Below are positions 7,161 to 15,742 of a stretch of DNA of 64,000 nt, piece after piece; position 1 is the stretch's first letter, and the number at the start of each line of letters is the position of its first letter. Origin of the DNA: Lewinellaceae bacterium (lineage in GTDB: Bacteria; Bacteroidota; Bacteroidia; Chitinophagales; Saprospiraceae); NCBI GenBank assembly GCA_020636095.1, contig JACJYN010000010.1, positions 124,001 through 188,000 of the forward strand. Direction: 5' to 3'. Below the pieces are notes generated by a model. It searched no databases and was not told the DNA's origin. It saw only the letters and a list, made by a program, of their open reading frames with translations. The position numbers and the translations under genes were made by a program.

Positions 7161-8386
7161 GTAGGAATGGTATCCGCCTTCGGGTAGGATTGCGACTAAA
7201 TCAATTTTTCTTACCTCAAACAAGCTCAAGGTAGGAATGGTATCCGCCTTCGGGTAGGATTGCGACAGTTTCCAAAAACACGTCATGATTTCCTTTTATA
7301 AAAACTAGGAGACCCTGTCCGCCTTCGGGTAGGATTGCGACGAAATCGTCCTCAAGATGCTAAAAAGCAGCATGAACTAGGAACCTGTCCGCCTTCGGTA
7401 GGATTGCGACTCTACAGTTTCTTTATCTAATGCTTTTTTAGTCCTAGGAGACCCTGTCCGCCTTCAGGTAGGATTGCGACCTATCTTCAAAATAATAGCA
7501 GTATTAACACTTTCTGTAATAGCTGGGAGACCCTGTCCGCCTTCGGGTAGGATTGCGACCATTTTGTCCCAAACAGGTTTGGTGTTAAAATATGCCTGGG
7601 AGACCCTTGTCCGCCTTCGGGTAGGATTGCGACTGTAACTGGGACACTGCACCCATGACTAACGAAGGCCTGGGAGCCCTTGTCCGCCTTCGGGTAGGAT
7701 TGCGACCTGTCAGCATAGTTATCCCGTGTCCACTCGAAATATCTGGGAGCCCTTGTCCGCCTTCGGGTAGGATTGCGACTTGTATTTGGTGTTTTCCAGC
7801 ATACTTCCAGTTGCTGGGAGCCCTTGTCCGCCTTCGGGTAGGATTGCGACGCGTTCGTGTTTTCCATCAGCGCCGCGATAGTGCTCTGGGAGCCCTTGTC
7901 CGCCTTCGGGTAGGATTGCGACGAATCTTCTAATTCTACAATAAATTCAATATTCATCTGGGAGCCCTTGTCCGCCTTCGGGTAGGATTGCGACCTGTGA
8001 TCACTTTCCAGGGCGCCAACCTGGTGGCACTGGGAGCCCTTGTCCGCCTTCGGGTAGGATTGCGACCAATTCCCCGATCCCTTTGCCCAGCTTTTCGTTT
8101 TTCTGGGAGCCCTTGTCCGCCTTCGGGTAGGATTGCGACCCAAAGGCAATCTTGAGTATCGGGTTTTTGTCGATACTGGGAGCCCTTGTCCGCCTTCGGG
8201 TACGATTGCGACCGTTGATCTACCAACACGGCCCCATACGTCATATTCTGGGAGCCCCTGTCCGCCTTCGGGTAGGATTGCGACCGCTACCATTAATTTG
8301 GCGGCCCAATTGAACGGGGTAGGAATGGTATCCGCCTTCCTTCGCCAGCCGAAGCCCAATGCGAAGGCTGGGGGTAGGATTGCGAC
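7161..8386 (+). CRISPR. CRISPR array, 17 repeats and 16 spacers
   Basis: Repeats of 34-38 nt share a conserved 3' part, CCTTCGGGTAGGATTGCGAC, while the 5' part changes along the array. Repeats 1, 2 and 17 begin GTAGGAATGGTA. Repeats 3-5 begin CTAGGA. Repeat 6 begins CTGGGAGACCCTG and repeat 7 CTGGGAGACCCTTG. Repeats 8-16 begin CTGGGAGCCC. Repeat starts are 7161, 7231, 7305, 7377, 7444, 7523, 7596, 7670, 7743, 7814, 7886, 7958, 8030, 8103, 8176, 8248 and 8319. Spacers are all different and 33-42 nt long. Repeat 4 has lost three bases, repeat 15 has a G-to-C change, and repeat 17 carries a 31-bp palindromic insertion. The class is unknown because no effector is present. Confidence 0.97.
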
Positions 8387-8601
8387 AAGGCCTACTCCCC
8401 TCCCCCACTCTCTTTAGCCCCGGCGCCTGCCGGTATTCCAATTTGGCTGTTCGGATCATTATAAGCTGCCGTTTTCATAACCAGGGAGGGAGTGGTCAGA
8501 GTTTACCCGGCTACCTGTCCAACGCTGGACAGGCCAGGTATGGCTTCGTACATCGTACCCAACGCTGGCAACCTTTGACCTTTGACGGGTACCCCCAAAC
8601 C
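8387..8601. other. noncoding region after the CRISPR array
   Basis: No gene was found. It contains 'acgctggacagg' and 'cttcgtacatcgtacccaac' near 8520-8570, which resemble words in the noncoding DNA near 19.35 kb and 53.8 kb. Confidence 0.4.
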
Positions 8602-9393
8602 TCACCCCGGCTTCACCCGCCACCCTTCCCGCTTCAAATACCGCAACACGCCCTTGCCCCCCGCCAGGTGCCCCGCGCCGATGGCGCAGAATACGCGGTG
8701 CTCCATCGCCAGCTCGGCGATGCGATCCGCCATGATCCGGTTGCGGCGGTACAGCAGGAGCTGCCGCAGGCCGGAGGCGCTGCGCCGCGCCGACCGGTAC
8801 AGCTTAGAAATATCTCCTTCCTGGTAAATCTCCGTCATGCGCAGCAACTGGCGGCGGTGGCGGCTGATGTGCTGCCCCATGGCCACCAGGGCCTGCACCT
8901 GGTAATCCAGCGGGATTTGTTCCAGAATGGCGAGCTGTTCGTGGTAAGATTCAATGCCGACGATGGGTTTACCCAGGTTTTGGGCGTACTTCCAGAGGTG
9001 TTCATCCAACGAAACGGGCATGTCCTGGGAAAGGATGCGCTCATTGATGATATTGGACACCAGCATGGGCGAAAAATGCTGTAGGTTGGTGATGTCCAGG
9101 CCGGCCACTTTTTGGAAAACCCGGCGGATCTTTTGAAATTTTTTCGCGGGGATGAGCTGGGTAAGCGTCATCCCATCTGGTAGGCGGACGAGGGCGGGGT
9201 CCATGCCTACGGGCGCCTCGCCCAGGTCGAACTCCAGCGCCATCAGGCCACATTCGGCAATTCTCTCATAGGCCTGCTCCCGGAAGGTGAAGGCCCTTTG
9301 GTCCTGAACGTGCATAGTGCCAAAGACAAAGGAAGGGCCCGGTGAACCTTCCTTCCCGATCTCCCACAATAAGGTTTTCTTTTTGTCTTTCAT
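8602..9393 (-). CDS. TraB/GumN family protein
   Basis: A 263-residue protein of the TraB/GumN family. The N-terminal 'LLWEIGKEGSPGPSFVFGTMHVQDQRAF' matches the family's opening block with its GTxH motif. The C-terminal 'EHRVFCAIGAGHLAGGKGVLRYLKREGWRV' matches the GxxHL...GxxxxLxxxG signature. Members are proposed to be metalloprotease-like, with the conserved GTxH and GxxH histidines as metal ligands, but bacterial substrates are not well defined. No signal peptide is visible, unlike many GumN proteins, so it is probably cytoplasmic. It is followed by the CRISPR array and appears to be a single-gene unit. Confidence 0.85.
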   Translation of the reverse strand: MKDKKKTLLWEIGKEGSPGPSFVFGTMHVQDQRAFTFREQAYERIAECGLMALEFDLGEAPVGMDPALVRLPDGMTLTQLIPAKKFQKIRRVFQKVAGLDITNLQHFSPMLVSNIINERILSQDMPVSLDEHLWKYAQNLGKPIVGIESYHEQLAILEQIPLDYQVQALVAMGQHISRHRRQLLRMTEIYQEGDISKLYRSARRSASGLRQLLLYRRNRIMADRIAELAMEHRVFCAIGAGHLAGGKGVLRYLKREGWRVKPG

Positions 9394-9459
9394 CGGTGTA
9401 GCCTTTGGCGGAATGGAACAGCAGACAACGGCGGATATTAATCAGGCCTTCATCTCATC

Positions 9460-9525
9460 ACGGGCCACCTGAAAGTGGCCCGTCAAAAACGCAAAGCCGC
9501 TGCCGGAAACAAACCTGCAGCGGCT
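9460..9525 (-). terminator. two tandem hairpins, terminator of the Lrp gene
   Basis: Read on the minus strand, a perfect 9-bp hairpin (arms 9495-9503 and 9517-9525, AGCCGCTGC type) is followed by TTGCGTTTTTG. A second perfect 9-bp hairpin (9460-9468 and 9475-9483) comes next. This suits rho-independent termination after the regulator gene. Confidence 0.6.
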
Positions 9526-9555
9526 GAAGCCAGGTAATGATATGTACTCTTTTTG

Positions 9556-10029
9556 CTATTCGTACCTATACGGCAGCACTTTAGAATCCTTAACGGTGGA
9601 AAGAGTCATCAGCGTTTTCAGGCGTTCGATCTCATCGATCTGAGACAGGGTCTTAAACAACAGCTGCTCGTAGGTAGGGATGTCCTTACAAACGATCTTA
9701 ATCAGAAAATCTGCCTCGCCGGTAATGATGTAACATTCTGTGATCTCTTCGATCTCTTTGATCTTTTCCAGGAAGTGGTTCAGGGCATTTTCTTTCTGCC
9801 AGGCGAGAGATACCAATACAAAGGTCTTGACATTCAGCCCAATGGACTGGGGGTTTACCTTAGCGTGGTAGCTTTCAATGACTTCGGAATTTTCCAGTTT
9901 TTTCACTCGCTCCAGCGTAGGCGCGGGAGAGAGCCCAATCCTTTTGGAAAGATCCAGATTGGTAATCTTGCTGCTCTGCTGAAGAATTTTAAGGATTTTG
10001 AGGTCGATCTTGTCTAATTTGTCCGACAT
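9556..10029 (-). CDS. Lrp/AsnC family transcriptional regulator
   Basis: A 157-residue regulator with an N-terminal winged helix ('LDKIDLKILKILQQSSKITNLDLSKRIGLSPAPTLERVKKLE', about residues 3-45) and a C-terminal RAM ligand-binding domain (about 65-145, with 'AFVLVSLAWQ'-like and 'YIITGEADFLIKIVC' blocks). Family members sense amino acids and assemble as dimers to octamers. It sits upstream of the amino-acid dehydrogenase and near ilvE, all on the same strand, which makes control of branched-chain or glutamate metabolism a reasonable inference. A strong terminator at 10185-10214 separates it from the dehydrogenase, so the two are transcribed separately. Confidence 0.93.
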   Translation of the reverse strand: MSDKLDKIDLKILKILQQSSKITNLDLSKRIGLSPAPTLERVKKLENSEVIESYHAKVNPQSIGLNVKTFVLVSLAWQKENALNHFLEKIKEIEEITECYIITGEADFLIKIVCKDIPTYEQLLFKTLSQIDEIERLKTLMTLSTVKDSKVLPYRYE

Positions 10030-10176
10030 TGTCCGTTTCGTTATGCTTTTTATTGAAAAAAAACCGCTGTAAGATATTGACTAAAAAAATAAAATACAAA
10101 CACTAGAAGGATAAACCTATCTAAATTTTTTTATTTCCCGTTTTCGTGAAATTTTTTACAACAAAATTTCGAAAAC

Positions 10177-10214
10177 GAAAAAATGGCCGGAAGCAGCGGT
10201 TGCTGCTTCCGGCC
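10177..10214 (-). terminator. rho-independent terminator of the dehydrogenase gene
   Basis: A perfect 13-bp hairpin GGCCGGAAGCAGC (10185-10197) with its complement (10202-10214) is followed on the minus strand by ATTTTTTCG. It lies 13 bp after the dehydrogenase stop codon. Confidence 0.9.
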
Positions 10215-10227
10215 AGACATGCACTCA

Positions 10228-11664
10228 CTACGGGAAAATCCCCAAAGAGAGGTAATCGCTGCTGATCTTATTGATAGCACTGACAAAGGCGGCGGTGCGC
10301 AGGTCTTCCACTTTGCGTTTGCGCTTCATTACTTCACGAATCTGGTTATAGGAGGAGATCATCGTTTCCTCCAGCCCCGAACGGACCAGGTCAATTTCTT
10401 CCGCTCCGCGGCCGATCATCTGCCGTTCCCGGTCGCTGATGCTATGGCCGGTCAGGCGTTCCACCAACTCGATCAGGTTTTGATAGGTCTGCTGGTTGAA
10501 CCGTTTATCCATACGGCCGAAGCGCATGTGGGACAGGTTTTTCAACCATTCGAAGTAGGAAACCGTCACCCCCCCGGCATTGAGGTATACATCGGGGATG
10601 ATGAGTTTACCGGCCTCCAGAAGGAGCTCTTCCCCCATAGAAGTAATGGGGCCATTGGCGGCTTCGGCGATGATCTTGGCTTTGATCTTATGGGCATTCT
10701 CAGTGGTGATCTGGTTTTCCAGGGCGGCCGGCACCAGGATGTCGCATTCCATTTCCAGAACGGCCTTGCGGTTTTCTTTATCGAGGACGGTAGCGCCCGG
10801 ATAGCCGATAATGGAGCCCGTCTCCTTTCTGAATTTCAGGAGGTCGTGTATATCGAGCCCGTCTTTTTTGTAAATGGCGCCTTCTACTTCCCCTACACCT
10901 ACAATTTTCACGCCCCCCTCATCCTGAGAAATGGTGGCGGTGTAAGAACCTACGTTACCCAGCCCCTGGATCACCATGGTTTTGCCTTCGATCCCCGTCT
11001 CCAGCCCCAGCTTTCTCATATCTTCTTTATAGCTACAGGCTTCGCGGATACCGTAGAATACGCCCCTGCCGGTGGCTTCCGTCCTGCCCCGGATACCGTG
11101 CTGGTTGACGGGCTTGCCGGTGACACAACCGGCGGCGTCGATATCATCGCCATTGAAGGTTCGGTAGGTATCGTAAATCCAGGCCATTTCGCGGGAGCCC
11201 GTTCCATAATCCGGCGCCGGAACATCCACAGAGGGCCCGATCATATTTCGGCGGACGAGTTCTGAAGTGTACCGCCGGGTGATCTTTTCAATCTGCGACG
11301 GTGTAAATTCCCAGGGGTTGATCTTTACGCCCCCTTTAGCGCCGCCAAAAGGAACATCGACGATGGCGCATTTGTAGGTCATCAGGGTAGCCAGCGCCAT
11401 GACCTCTTCCCGGTTGACGTGGTTGCTGAAGCGAATACCGCCCTTGGTCGGTGTCCGGTGATGGCTGTGCTGGACGCGGTAAGCCTCAATAACCCGGTAC
11501 TCATTCCCGACCTTCACCGGAAAGTGAACCTGATAAATGGCATTGCATACTTTGATTTGCTCCAGCAGGCCAGGGTGCAGGCCCGTATGGCGCGCAGCCT
11601 TATCAAAGTAATTTTGTACACTTTGATAAAAGCTGGTTTGTGACTTTGGTTCGAGATTAATCAT
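10228..11664 (-). CDS. Glu/Leu/Phe/Val dehydrogenase family enzyme
   Basis: A 478-residue NAD(P)-dependent amino-acid dehydrogenase that would interconvert an amino acid and its 2-oxo acid with ammonia. The substrate-lysine motif 'PFGGAKGGVKINP' lies near residue 105, and the Rossmann fold starts with 'VIQGLGNVGSYTA' near 235. It also has 'AEAANGPIT' and 'LNAGGVTVSYFEWLKNLSHMRFGR', typical of glutamate dehydrogenase-like enzymes of this group. The C-terminus is extended compared with short leucine dehydrogenases. Substrate specificity cannot be read from the sequence; glutamate is most likely. Its start overlaps the end of the CcmD-like gene by 8 bp, implying translational coupling. Confidence 0.92.
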   Translation of the reverse strand: MINLEPKSQTSFYQSVQNYFDKAARHTGLHPGLLEQIKVCNAIYQVHFPVKVGNEYRVIEAYRVQHSHHRTPTKGGIRFSNHVNREEVMALATLMTYKCAIVDVPFGGAKGGVKINPWEFTPSQIEKITRRYTSELVRRNMIGPSVDVPAPDYGTGSREMAWIYDTYRTFNGDDIDAAGCVTGKPVNQHGIRGRTEATGRGVFYGIREACSYKEDMRKLGLETGIEGKTMVIQGLGNVGSYTATISQDEGGVKIVGVGEVEGAIYKKDGLDIHDLLKFRKETGSIIGYPGATVLDKENRKAVLEMECDILVPAALENQITTENAHKIKAKIIAEAANGPITSMGEELLLEAGKLIIPDVYLNAGGVTVSYFEWLKNLSHMRFGRMDKRFNQQTYQNLIELVERLTGHSISDRERQMIGRGAEEIDLVRSGLEETMISSYNQIREVMKRKRKVEDLRTAAFVSAINKISSDYLSLGIFP

Positions 11665-11869
11665 TATCGTTAATTTGATTCTCTAATTTGGTTAGCTTTC
11701 GATCCAGGTAAATTAAAAAAAGAACGATACCAATGAAGATGGTGACGATAACGGCAACCACCACGTAGATTTTACCCGTGCTGCGCATAAAATCAGTTTC
11801 TTCTCTCTGCCCGAATAATAGAGTGGAAACCAAGAGGAGGGCCACGGTCAAAAGAGCGTTTTTTTTCAT
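11657..11869 (-). CDS. CcmD-like small membrane protein
   Basis: A 70-residue protein starting at the ATG 11867-11869. It has a signal-like segment ('KKNALLTVALLLVSTLLFG') and a second hydrophobic helix ('IYVVVAVIVTIFIGIVLFLIYLDRKLTKLE'). The 'YVVVAV...FLIYLDRKLTKLE' block matches the CcmD-like proteins of Bacteroidota, small partners of the heme exporter in cytochrome c maturation. No ccmB or ccmC lies in the window, so its link to the dehydrogenase that it overlaps is odd. An upstream in-frame codon at 11914 would add 15 charged residues and is less likely because it would bury the signal segment. Confidence 0.7.
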   Translation of the reverse strand: MKKNALLTVALLLVSTLLFGQREETDFMRSTGKIYVVVAVIVTIFIGIVLFLIYLDRKLTKLENQINDND

Positions 11870-12015
11870 CAGATCTCTATGTTTTTTCCGATAGGGCGCC
11901 GACTTTTCAACCAAAGAAGGGCCTTTTTTTGGATAGGCTAAAGTCGTTCAATTTTTTTATTCCGCCAAATATTGTTTTGCCTTTTATTCAAACACTTGAG
12001 ATATTTCCTGTTCCT

Positions 12016-12060
12016 GAAAAAGAAAAGAGCTGCCCTTCCAGGAACAGCTCTTTTCTTTCA
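12016..12060 (-). terminator. rho-independent terminator of ilvE
   Basis: A perfect 14-bp hairpin AAAGAAAAGAGCTG (12019-12032) pairs with its complement (12045-12058). On the minus strand the stem runs into CTTTTCTTTTTC. It lies just after the ilvE stop codon. Confidence 0.85.
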
Positions 12061-12083
12061 GGCCGGAGGCTCCGCTTGCTCAA

Positions 12084-13169
12084 CTATACGTTAACCGCTT
12101 CGGAGTGTTTCACCCGAACGATCCATCCGTGCGTATCTTCGATCTTTCCTGACCGGCGGCCATCGATCTCTTTCTTGGCCATTTCGCCCAGCTTCCGCTG
12201 TTCTACCGGCGGCAGCTCCATTACCTTGTCGCCAACCGCTATTTTGGATACATGAGCGACGACCGCCGCCGTTCCGGTGCCGAAAGCTTCCTGCAGTTTA
12301 CCGGCATCGTGCGCTTCTATTAATTCATCTGTAGAAATATTCCTCTCTTCCACAGGGTATCCTTTTTCCCGAAAAATAGTCAGAATGCTATCGCGGGTAA
12401 TGCCGGGCAAAATGCCTCCATTCAGGCTGGGGGTGACCACTGTACCGTCGATGACGAAGAAGATATTCATGGTGCCTACTTCCTGGACGTACTTGAATTC
12501 GTTGGCGTCGAGCCACATCACCTGGTCATAGCCCTTGGCATTGGCTTTTCTGGCGGGCAAAAGCGAAGCAGCATAATTGCCGGCTACTTTGGCCTCCCCG
12601 GTGCCGCCGTTGATAGCGCAACGAACATATTCCTGTTCGGCGATCAGGCTTACCGGCTTGGGGTAATACGGCCCGACCGGCCCGGTGAAAATGATAAAGC
12701 GATAATTTTCGGAAGGCTTCACACCGATGAATTCATCATTGGCGAACATATAAGGGCGGATGTACAGCGCGCTGCCTTCCTGAGGGGGAATCCAGTCGCT
12801 ATCGAGCGCAACCAGTTGATGCAGGCCTTCGAGAAAGAGGCTTTCCGGAACCTCCGGCATGCACATGCGGCGGGCGGAGTTATTGAAACGTTTGGCATGC
12901 ATCTCCGGACGGAAAAAGAGCGGCTTCCCGTCGAAGCTTTTTGATGCTTTCATGCCTTCAAAAATGGCTTGCCCGTAGTGTAACGCCATGGCCGCCGGGT
13001 GAATGCTGAAACGGCCGAAAGGCTCAATACGTAAATCTGTCCATTCCCCGTTGCGATATTCGGCAACGAACATGTGGTCAGAAAAAACACGCCCGAAGGG
13101 AATGTTGTTAAAATCCACATCAGGAAGGTGAGAATTTTGGGTTTTTGTGATCTTGATGTTATATTTCAT
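12084..13169 (-). CDS. ilvE: branched-chain amino acid aminotransferase
   Basis: A 361-residue class IV PLP-dependent transaminase that catalyses the last step of valine, leucine and isoleucine synthesis and the first step of their breakdown. The PLP lysine lies in 'GGTGEAKVAGNYAASL' (about residue 200). 'YVQEVGTMNIFFVID' and 'GILPGITRDSILTI' are conserved cofactor-phosphate and active-site blocks, and 'PFGRFSIHPAAMALHYGQAIFEGMKA' is the N-terminal substrate loop. The length is normal for the eukaryote-like BCAT subgroup common in Bacteroidota. It has its own terminator and works with leuABCD, ilvA and ilvC elsewhere in the window. Confidence 0.95.
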   Translation of the reverse strand: MKYNIKITKTQNSHLPDVDFNNIPFGRVFSDHMFVAEYRNGEWTDLRIEPFGRFSIHPAAMALHYGQAIFEGMKASKSFDGKPLFFRPEMHAKRFNNSARRMCMPEVPESLFLEGLHQLVALDSDWIPPQEGSALYIRPYMFANDEFIGVKPSENYRFIIFTGPVGPYYPKPVSLIAEQEYVRCAINGGTGEAKVAGNYAASLLPARKANAKGYDQVMWLDANEFKYVQEVGTMNIFFVIDGTVVTPSLNGGILPGITRDSILTIFREKGYPVEERNISTDELIEAHDAGKLQEAFGTGTAAVVAHVSKIAVGDKVMELPPVEQRKLGEMAKKEIDGRRSGKIEDTHGWIVRVKHSEAVNV

Positions 13170-13285
13170 TGGTAAGAATTTTGTGCGAAATTAAGTATTT
13201 TTATACAAAAATTCTATTTTTGCATCGTTTTTACAGGCGTCTCAAAACATAATTTCAAGCATCTGCACAAAAGCCATATTTTGAT

Positions 13286-13750
13286 TTGAAACCAAATTTA
13301 TTAGACTTCTCTTTATTTCCTCTTTCGGACTGGCGGCAGTTCAATGAACGGCTCTCCGGCAATAATGCCCGCCGTGTGCTCATCGTACTGGAACGCCTGG
13401 AAAGCGACTCGGAACTCATGGATTTTTTAGGGAAAATATTATCAGCGGTACAACTCAACCTTGAGGAAGATACCCTTCTACTTAGATTAACAAAAGGAGA
13501 AAACATTAGTTTTTCCAGATTATCCCAGGTTCAGCCGGTTCGGTATGTCCTGCTGTTCGGCATCGCTCCCCGGCAATTAGGGCTACATTTTTCGCTGCCG
13601 CCGGGCCAACCGATGCGCTTCGGAGAAACCTATTTTCTCCATACGTCCGCCCTGCTGGATATTTTTGAAGAACGGAAGGCCAAAGCCCGCCCTAAAGCCG
13701 GCGCCCTCTGGAACAACCTGAAACAACTCTTCATCGATTCCAACGCTTAG
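13286..13750 (+). CDS. hypothetical protein, possibly DNA polymerase III psi (HolD)-like
   Basis: A 154-residue protein starting at TTG (13286-13288), with no ATG that would keep the N-terminal half. I do not recognise a firm family. The C-terminal pattern 'VRYVLLFGIAPRQLGLHF', then 'YFLHTSALLDIFEERKAKARPKAGALWNNLKQLF', recalls the psi subunit of DNA polymerase III, where a short alpha/beta core ends in 'K-x-ALW-x-x-L-x-x-L'. That assignment is an inference. A TATTTTTG box at 13215-13222 could be its -7 element. It precedes rdgB by 23 bp and is probably co-transcribed with it. Confidence 0.6.
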   Translation: MKPNLLDFSLFPLSDWRQFNERLSGNNARRVLIVLERLESDSELMDFLGKILSAVQLNLEEDTLLLRLTKGENISFSRLSQVQPVRYVLLFGIAPRQLGLHFSLPPGQPMRFGETYFLHTSALLDIFEERKAKARPKAGALWNNLKQLFIDSNA

Positions 13751-13773
13751 CCAACAGCGGGAATTGCTGCAAA

Positions 13774-14373
13774 ATGAATGATATGCCTTCGATCGTTTTT
13801 GCCACCGGAAATAGCCATAAAGTAAAAGAGGCCAATGCCGCCCTCAACGGGGCATTTGAGATTATCGGCCTCCGCGATATTGGTTGTGAAGAAGAACTGC
13901 CGGAAACTCACCCTACCCTGGAGGGAAATGCCCTGGAAAAAGCCAGGTATGTACACCAACATTATCAGGTAGATTGTTTTTCTGAAGATACCGGCCTGGA
14001 GGCCGAGGCGCTCAACGGAGCCCCCGGCGTTTACTCCGCCCGTTACGCCGGGCCGGCCAACGATGCGGAGGCTAATATGAACCTCTTGCTGAATAACCTC
14101 AAAGGAGCCGAAAACCGGAACGCTCGCTTTCGCACGGTCATTGCCCTCCTGCTCAACGGGCAGGAATATACGTTTGAAGGCATCGTCAACGGGCAAATTA
14201 TACCTGTAAAAAAAGGCAGTGGCGGTTTCGGTTATGACCCCATCTTTATGCCCGAAGGCTTTAACCGAACCTTCGCACAAATGTCTACGGAAGAAAAGAA
14301 TGCCATCAGCCACCGCGGGCAGGCCATTGCTAAACTCAGGGCTTTCTTGATGAATGAAGGAATGAGGGAATGA
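13774..14373 (+). CDS. rdgB: XTP/dITP pyrophosphatase (RdgB/HAM1 family)
   Basis: A 199-residue house-cleaning enzyme that hydrolyses ITP, dITP and XTP to the monophosphates and so keeps deaminated purines out of DNA. The N-terminal 'IVFATGNSHKVKEANAAL' is the family's substrate-binding block. 'SEDTGLEAEALNGAPGVYSARYAG' and 'GSGGFGYDPIFMPEGFNRTFAQM' are the catalytic and base-specificity motifs, and 'HRGQAIAKLRAFL' closes the fold. The length is typical. The second ATG at 13783 is also possible. It follows the psi-like gene in the same direction, which may group DNA replication and nucleotide-pool functions. Confidence 0.95.
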   Translation: MNDMPSIVFATGNSHKVKEANAALNGAFEIIGLRDIGCEEELPETHPTLEGNALEKARYVHQHYQVDCFSEDTGLEAEALNGAPGVYSARYAGPANDAEANMNLLLNNLKGAENRNARFRTVIALLLNGQEYTFEGIVNGQIIPVKKGSGGFGYDPIFMPEGFNRTFAQMSTEEKNAISHRGQAIAKLRAFLMNEGMRE

Positions 14374-14503
14374 ATGAGGGAAGGGAGGAATGTAGCCCAT
14401 GAAACCATCCTACGAGACGATCCGTATACCCATTACACCTTCACCTTTTGACTTCTTCCACAAATATCTGTATATTATGGAGCCCTAAAAAAGACAGCAG
14501 GAT

Positions 14504-15739
14504 ATGAATTCAGACAATTTCACCCAATACCTGGAAGACCCTTCGCGCCTGTACCAGGCTTCCTATCAGGAACTCAAAACCCTGGCCCTGCAATATCCCT
14601 ACTGCCAGAACCTTCATCTGTTGCTATTTCAGAAAAGCTACATGGATGGGTCCGGAGATTGGGAAAACAACCTGGAGAAGGCTGCTATTTACAGTATTGA
14701 CCGGAAACACCTTTACCACCAGGCCCGGAAGCTTGACAAAAAGGCAGCGGAAACTGACAACTTCCTGCTAAGCGAAGAATTTTTGGAGCTCAAAAGCCTG
14801 GAAAGCCTCCATCTGGAAGAGGGCTTGCTATCGCAGGCCGGCCAGACAGGCCGGGAAGAGGCCACTCTCCAACTTGAATTCGGCCCTATGCCCCAGGAAC
14901 CTTCAGCCGAAAAAAAACCGCATCCTGTAGCCTTGTCCGGCGAGATGGAAGAAGAGGAGGAAGATGCTGACGAGCTATTTGACATAAGCGCCGGTATGGC
15001 CCCTCAGGAAGAAAATGGGATTTACAGAGAGGAGCCCCATGGAGAAGAACCCGGAGCCGGGCAGGTAGAACCAGAACCTGCCAGTGACAAACAACCCAGC
15101 CTGCACGACGAAGCGCCGGAGCCGGGGCCTTTAACTTTTGAAGTTGAGGAAGAACTAATCATGGCCTGTTCGGGCATCCTTTTTATTTTGGAAAATAAAG
15201 AAGCGGAGCTTCACCAGCCGCCCAACTCCTCTGCACAGCATAAGACAAAGGAAGCCACGGCCGGCGCCACCATAAAAAAAAGCCGCCGCCCTCTTCCCAG
15301 CCCTGAATTGGCCGCCCTCAAGGAAAAAACACAGAGCCGCCCCCCCCTACCGGCCAGCCCGCATCCGGAAGGGCTCGGGGACACGCCCAAACCCCAACCC
15401 AAAAAATCGTTTACCAGCTGGATCGAAAAATTCCAATCTCCTAATGTACAGGTGCGCCTCAGTGAATTGATGGAGTCCAAAAAACGAGAAGAATCCAAGA
15501 GAAAGCGGAAAAAAAATAAAAAGGCAAAAGCAATCCAGCCGAACACTCCCGGGGTCGGCCGCCTTGCGATCAGAAGTATTACCGAAAATAAGGAAATCCT
15601 TTCCGAAACACTGGCCGAATTGCTGGTGTCGCAGGGAGAATATCACCGGGCCACTGAAATGTATCAGGCGTTAATGTTGGTTTTTCCCCAAAAAAGTGAT
15701 TTCTTTGCGGAGAAAATTGAGAACTTAAAAAGAAAGTAA
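14504..15739 (+). CDS. hypothetical protein with acidic linker and C-terminal TPR-like segment
   Basis: A 411-residue protein of a type often found before secG in Bacteroidota; its function is unknown. The N-terminal 100 residues are helical ('YPYCQNLHLLLFQKSY', 'DRKHLYHQARKL'). The middle (about 120-330) is low complexity and rich in Glu, Pro and Lys, with a very basic 'KKREESKRKRKKNKKAKA' patch. The last 45 residues ('LAELLVSQGEYHRATEMYQALMLVFPQKSDFFAEKIENL') form a TPR-like hairpin. No signal peptide is visible. It ends 3 bp before secG, so the two are co-transcribed. Confidence 0.75.
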   Translation: MNSDNFTQYLEDPSRLYQASYQELKTLALQYPYCQNLHLLLFQKSYMDGSGDWENNLEKAAIYSIDRKHLYHQARKLDKKAAETDNFLLSEEFLELKSLESLHLEEGLLSQAGQTGREEATLQLEFGPMPQEPSAEKKPHPVALSGEMEEEEEDADELFDISAGMAPQEENGIYREEPHGEEPGAGQVEPEPASDKQPSLHDEAPEPGPLTFEVEEELIMACSGILFILENKEAELHQPPNSSAQHKTKEATAGATIKKSRRPLPSPELAALKEKTQSRPPLPASPHPEGLGDTPKPQPKKSFTSWIEKFQSPNVQVRLSELMESKKREESKRKRKKNKKAKAIQPNTPGVGRLAIRSITENKEILSETLAELLVSQGEYHRATEMYQALMLVFPQKSDFFAEKIENLKRK

Positions 15740-15742
15740 GAT

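Noticed and set aside
7487..8359. Open frame of 290 codons on the minus strand with a repeated 'SQSYPKADKGSQ' pattern
   Set aside because: It is produced by translating the CRISPR repeats and spacers; the period equals the repeat-spacer unit.
10183..11265. Open frame of 360 codons on the plus strand
   Set aside because: It is antisense to the amino-acid dehydrogenase, which carries all family motifs.
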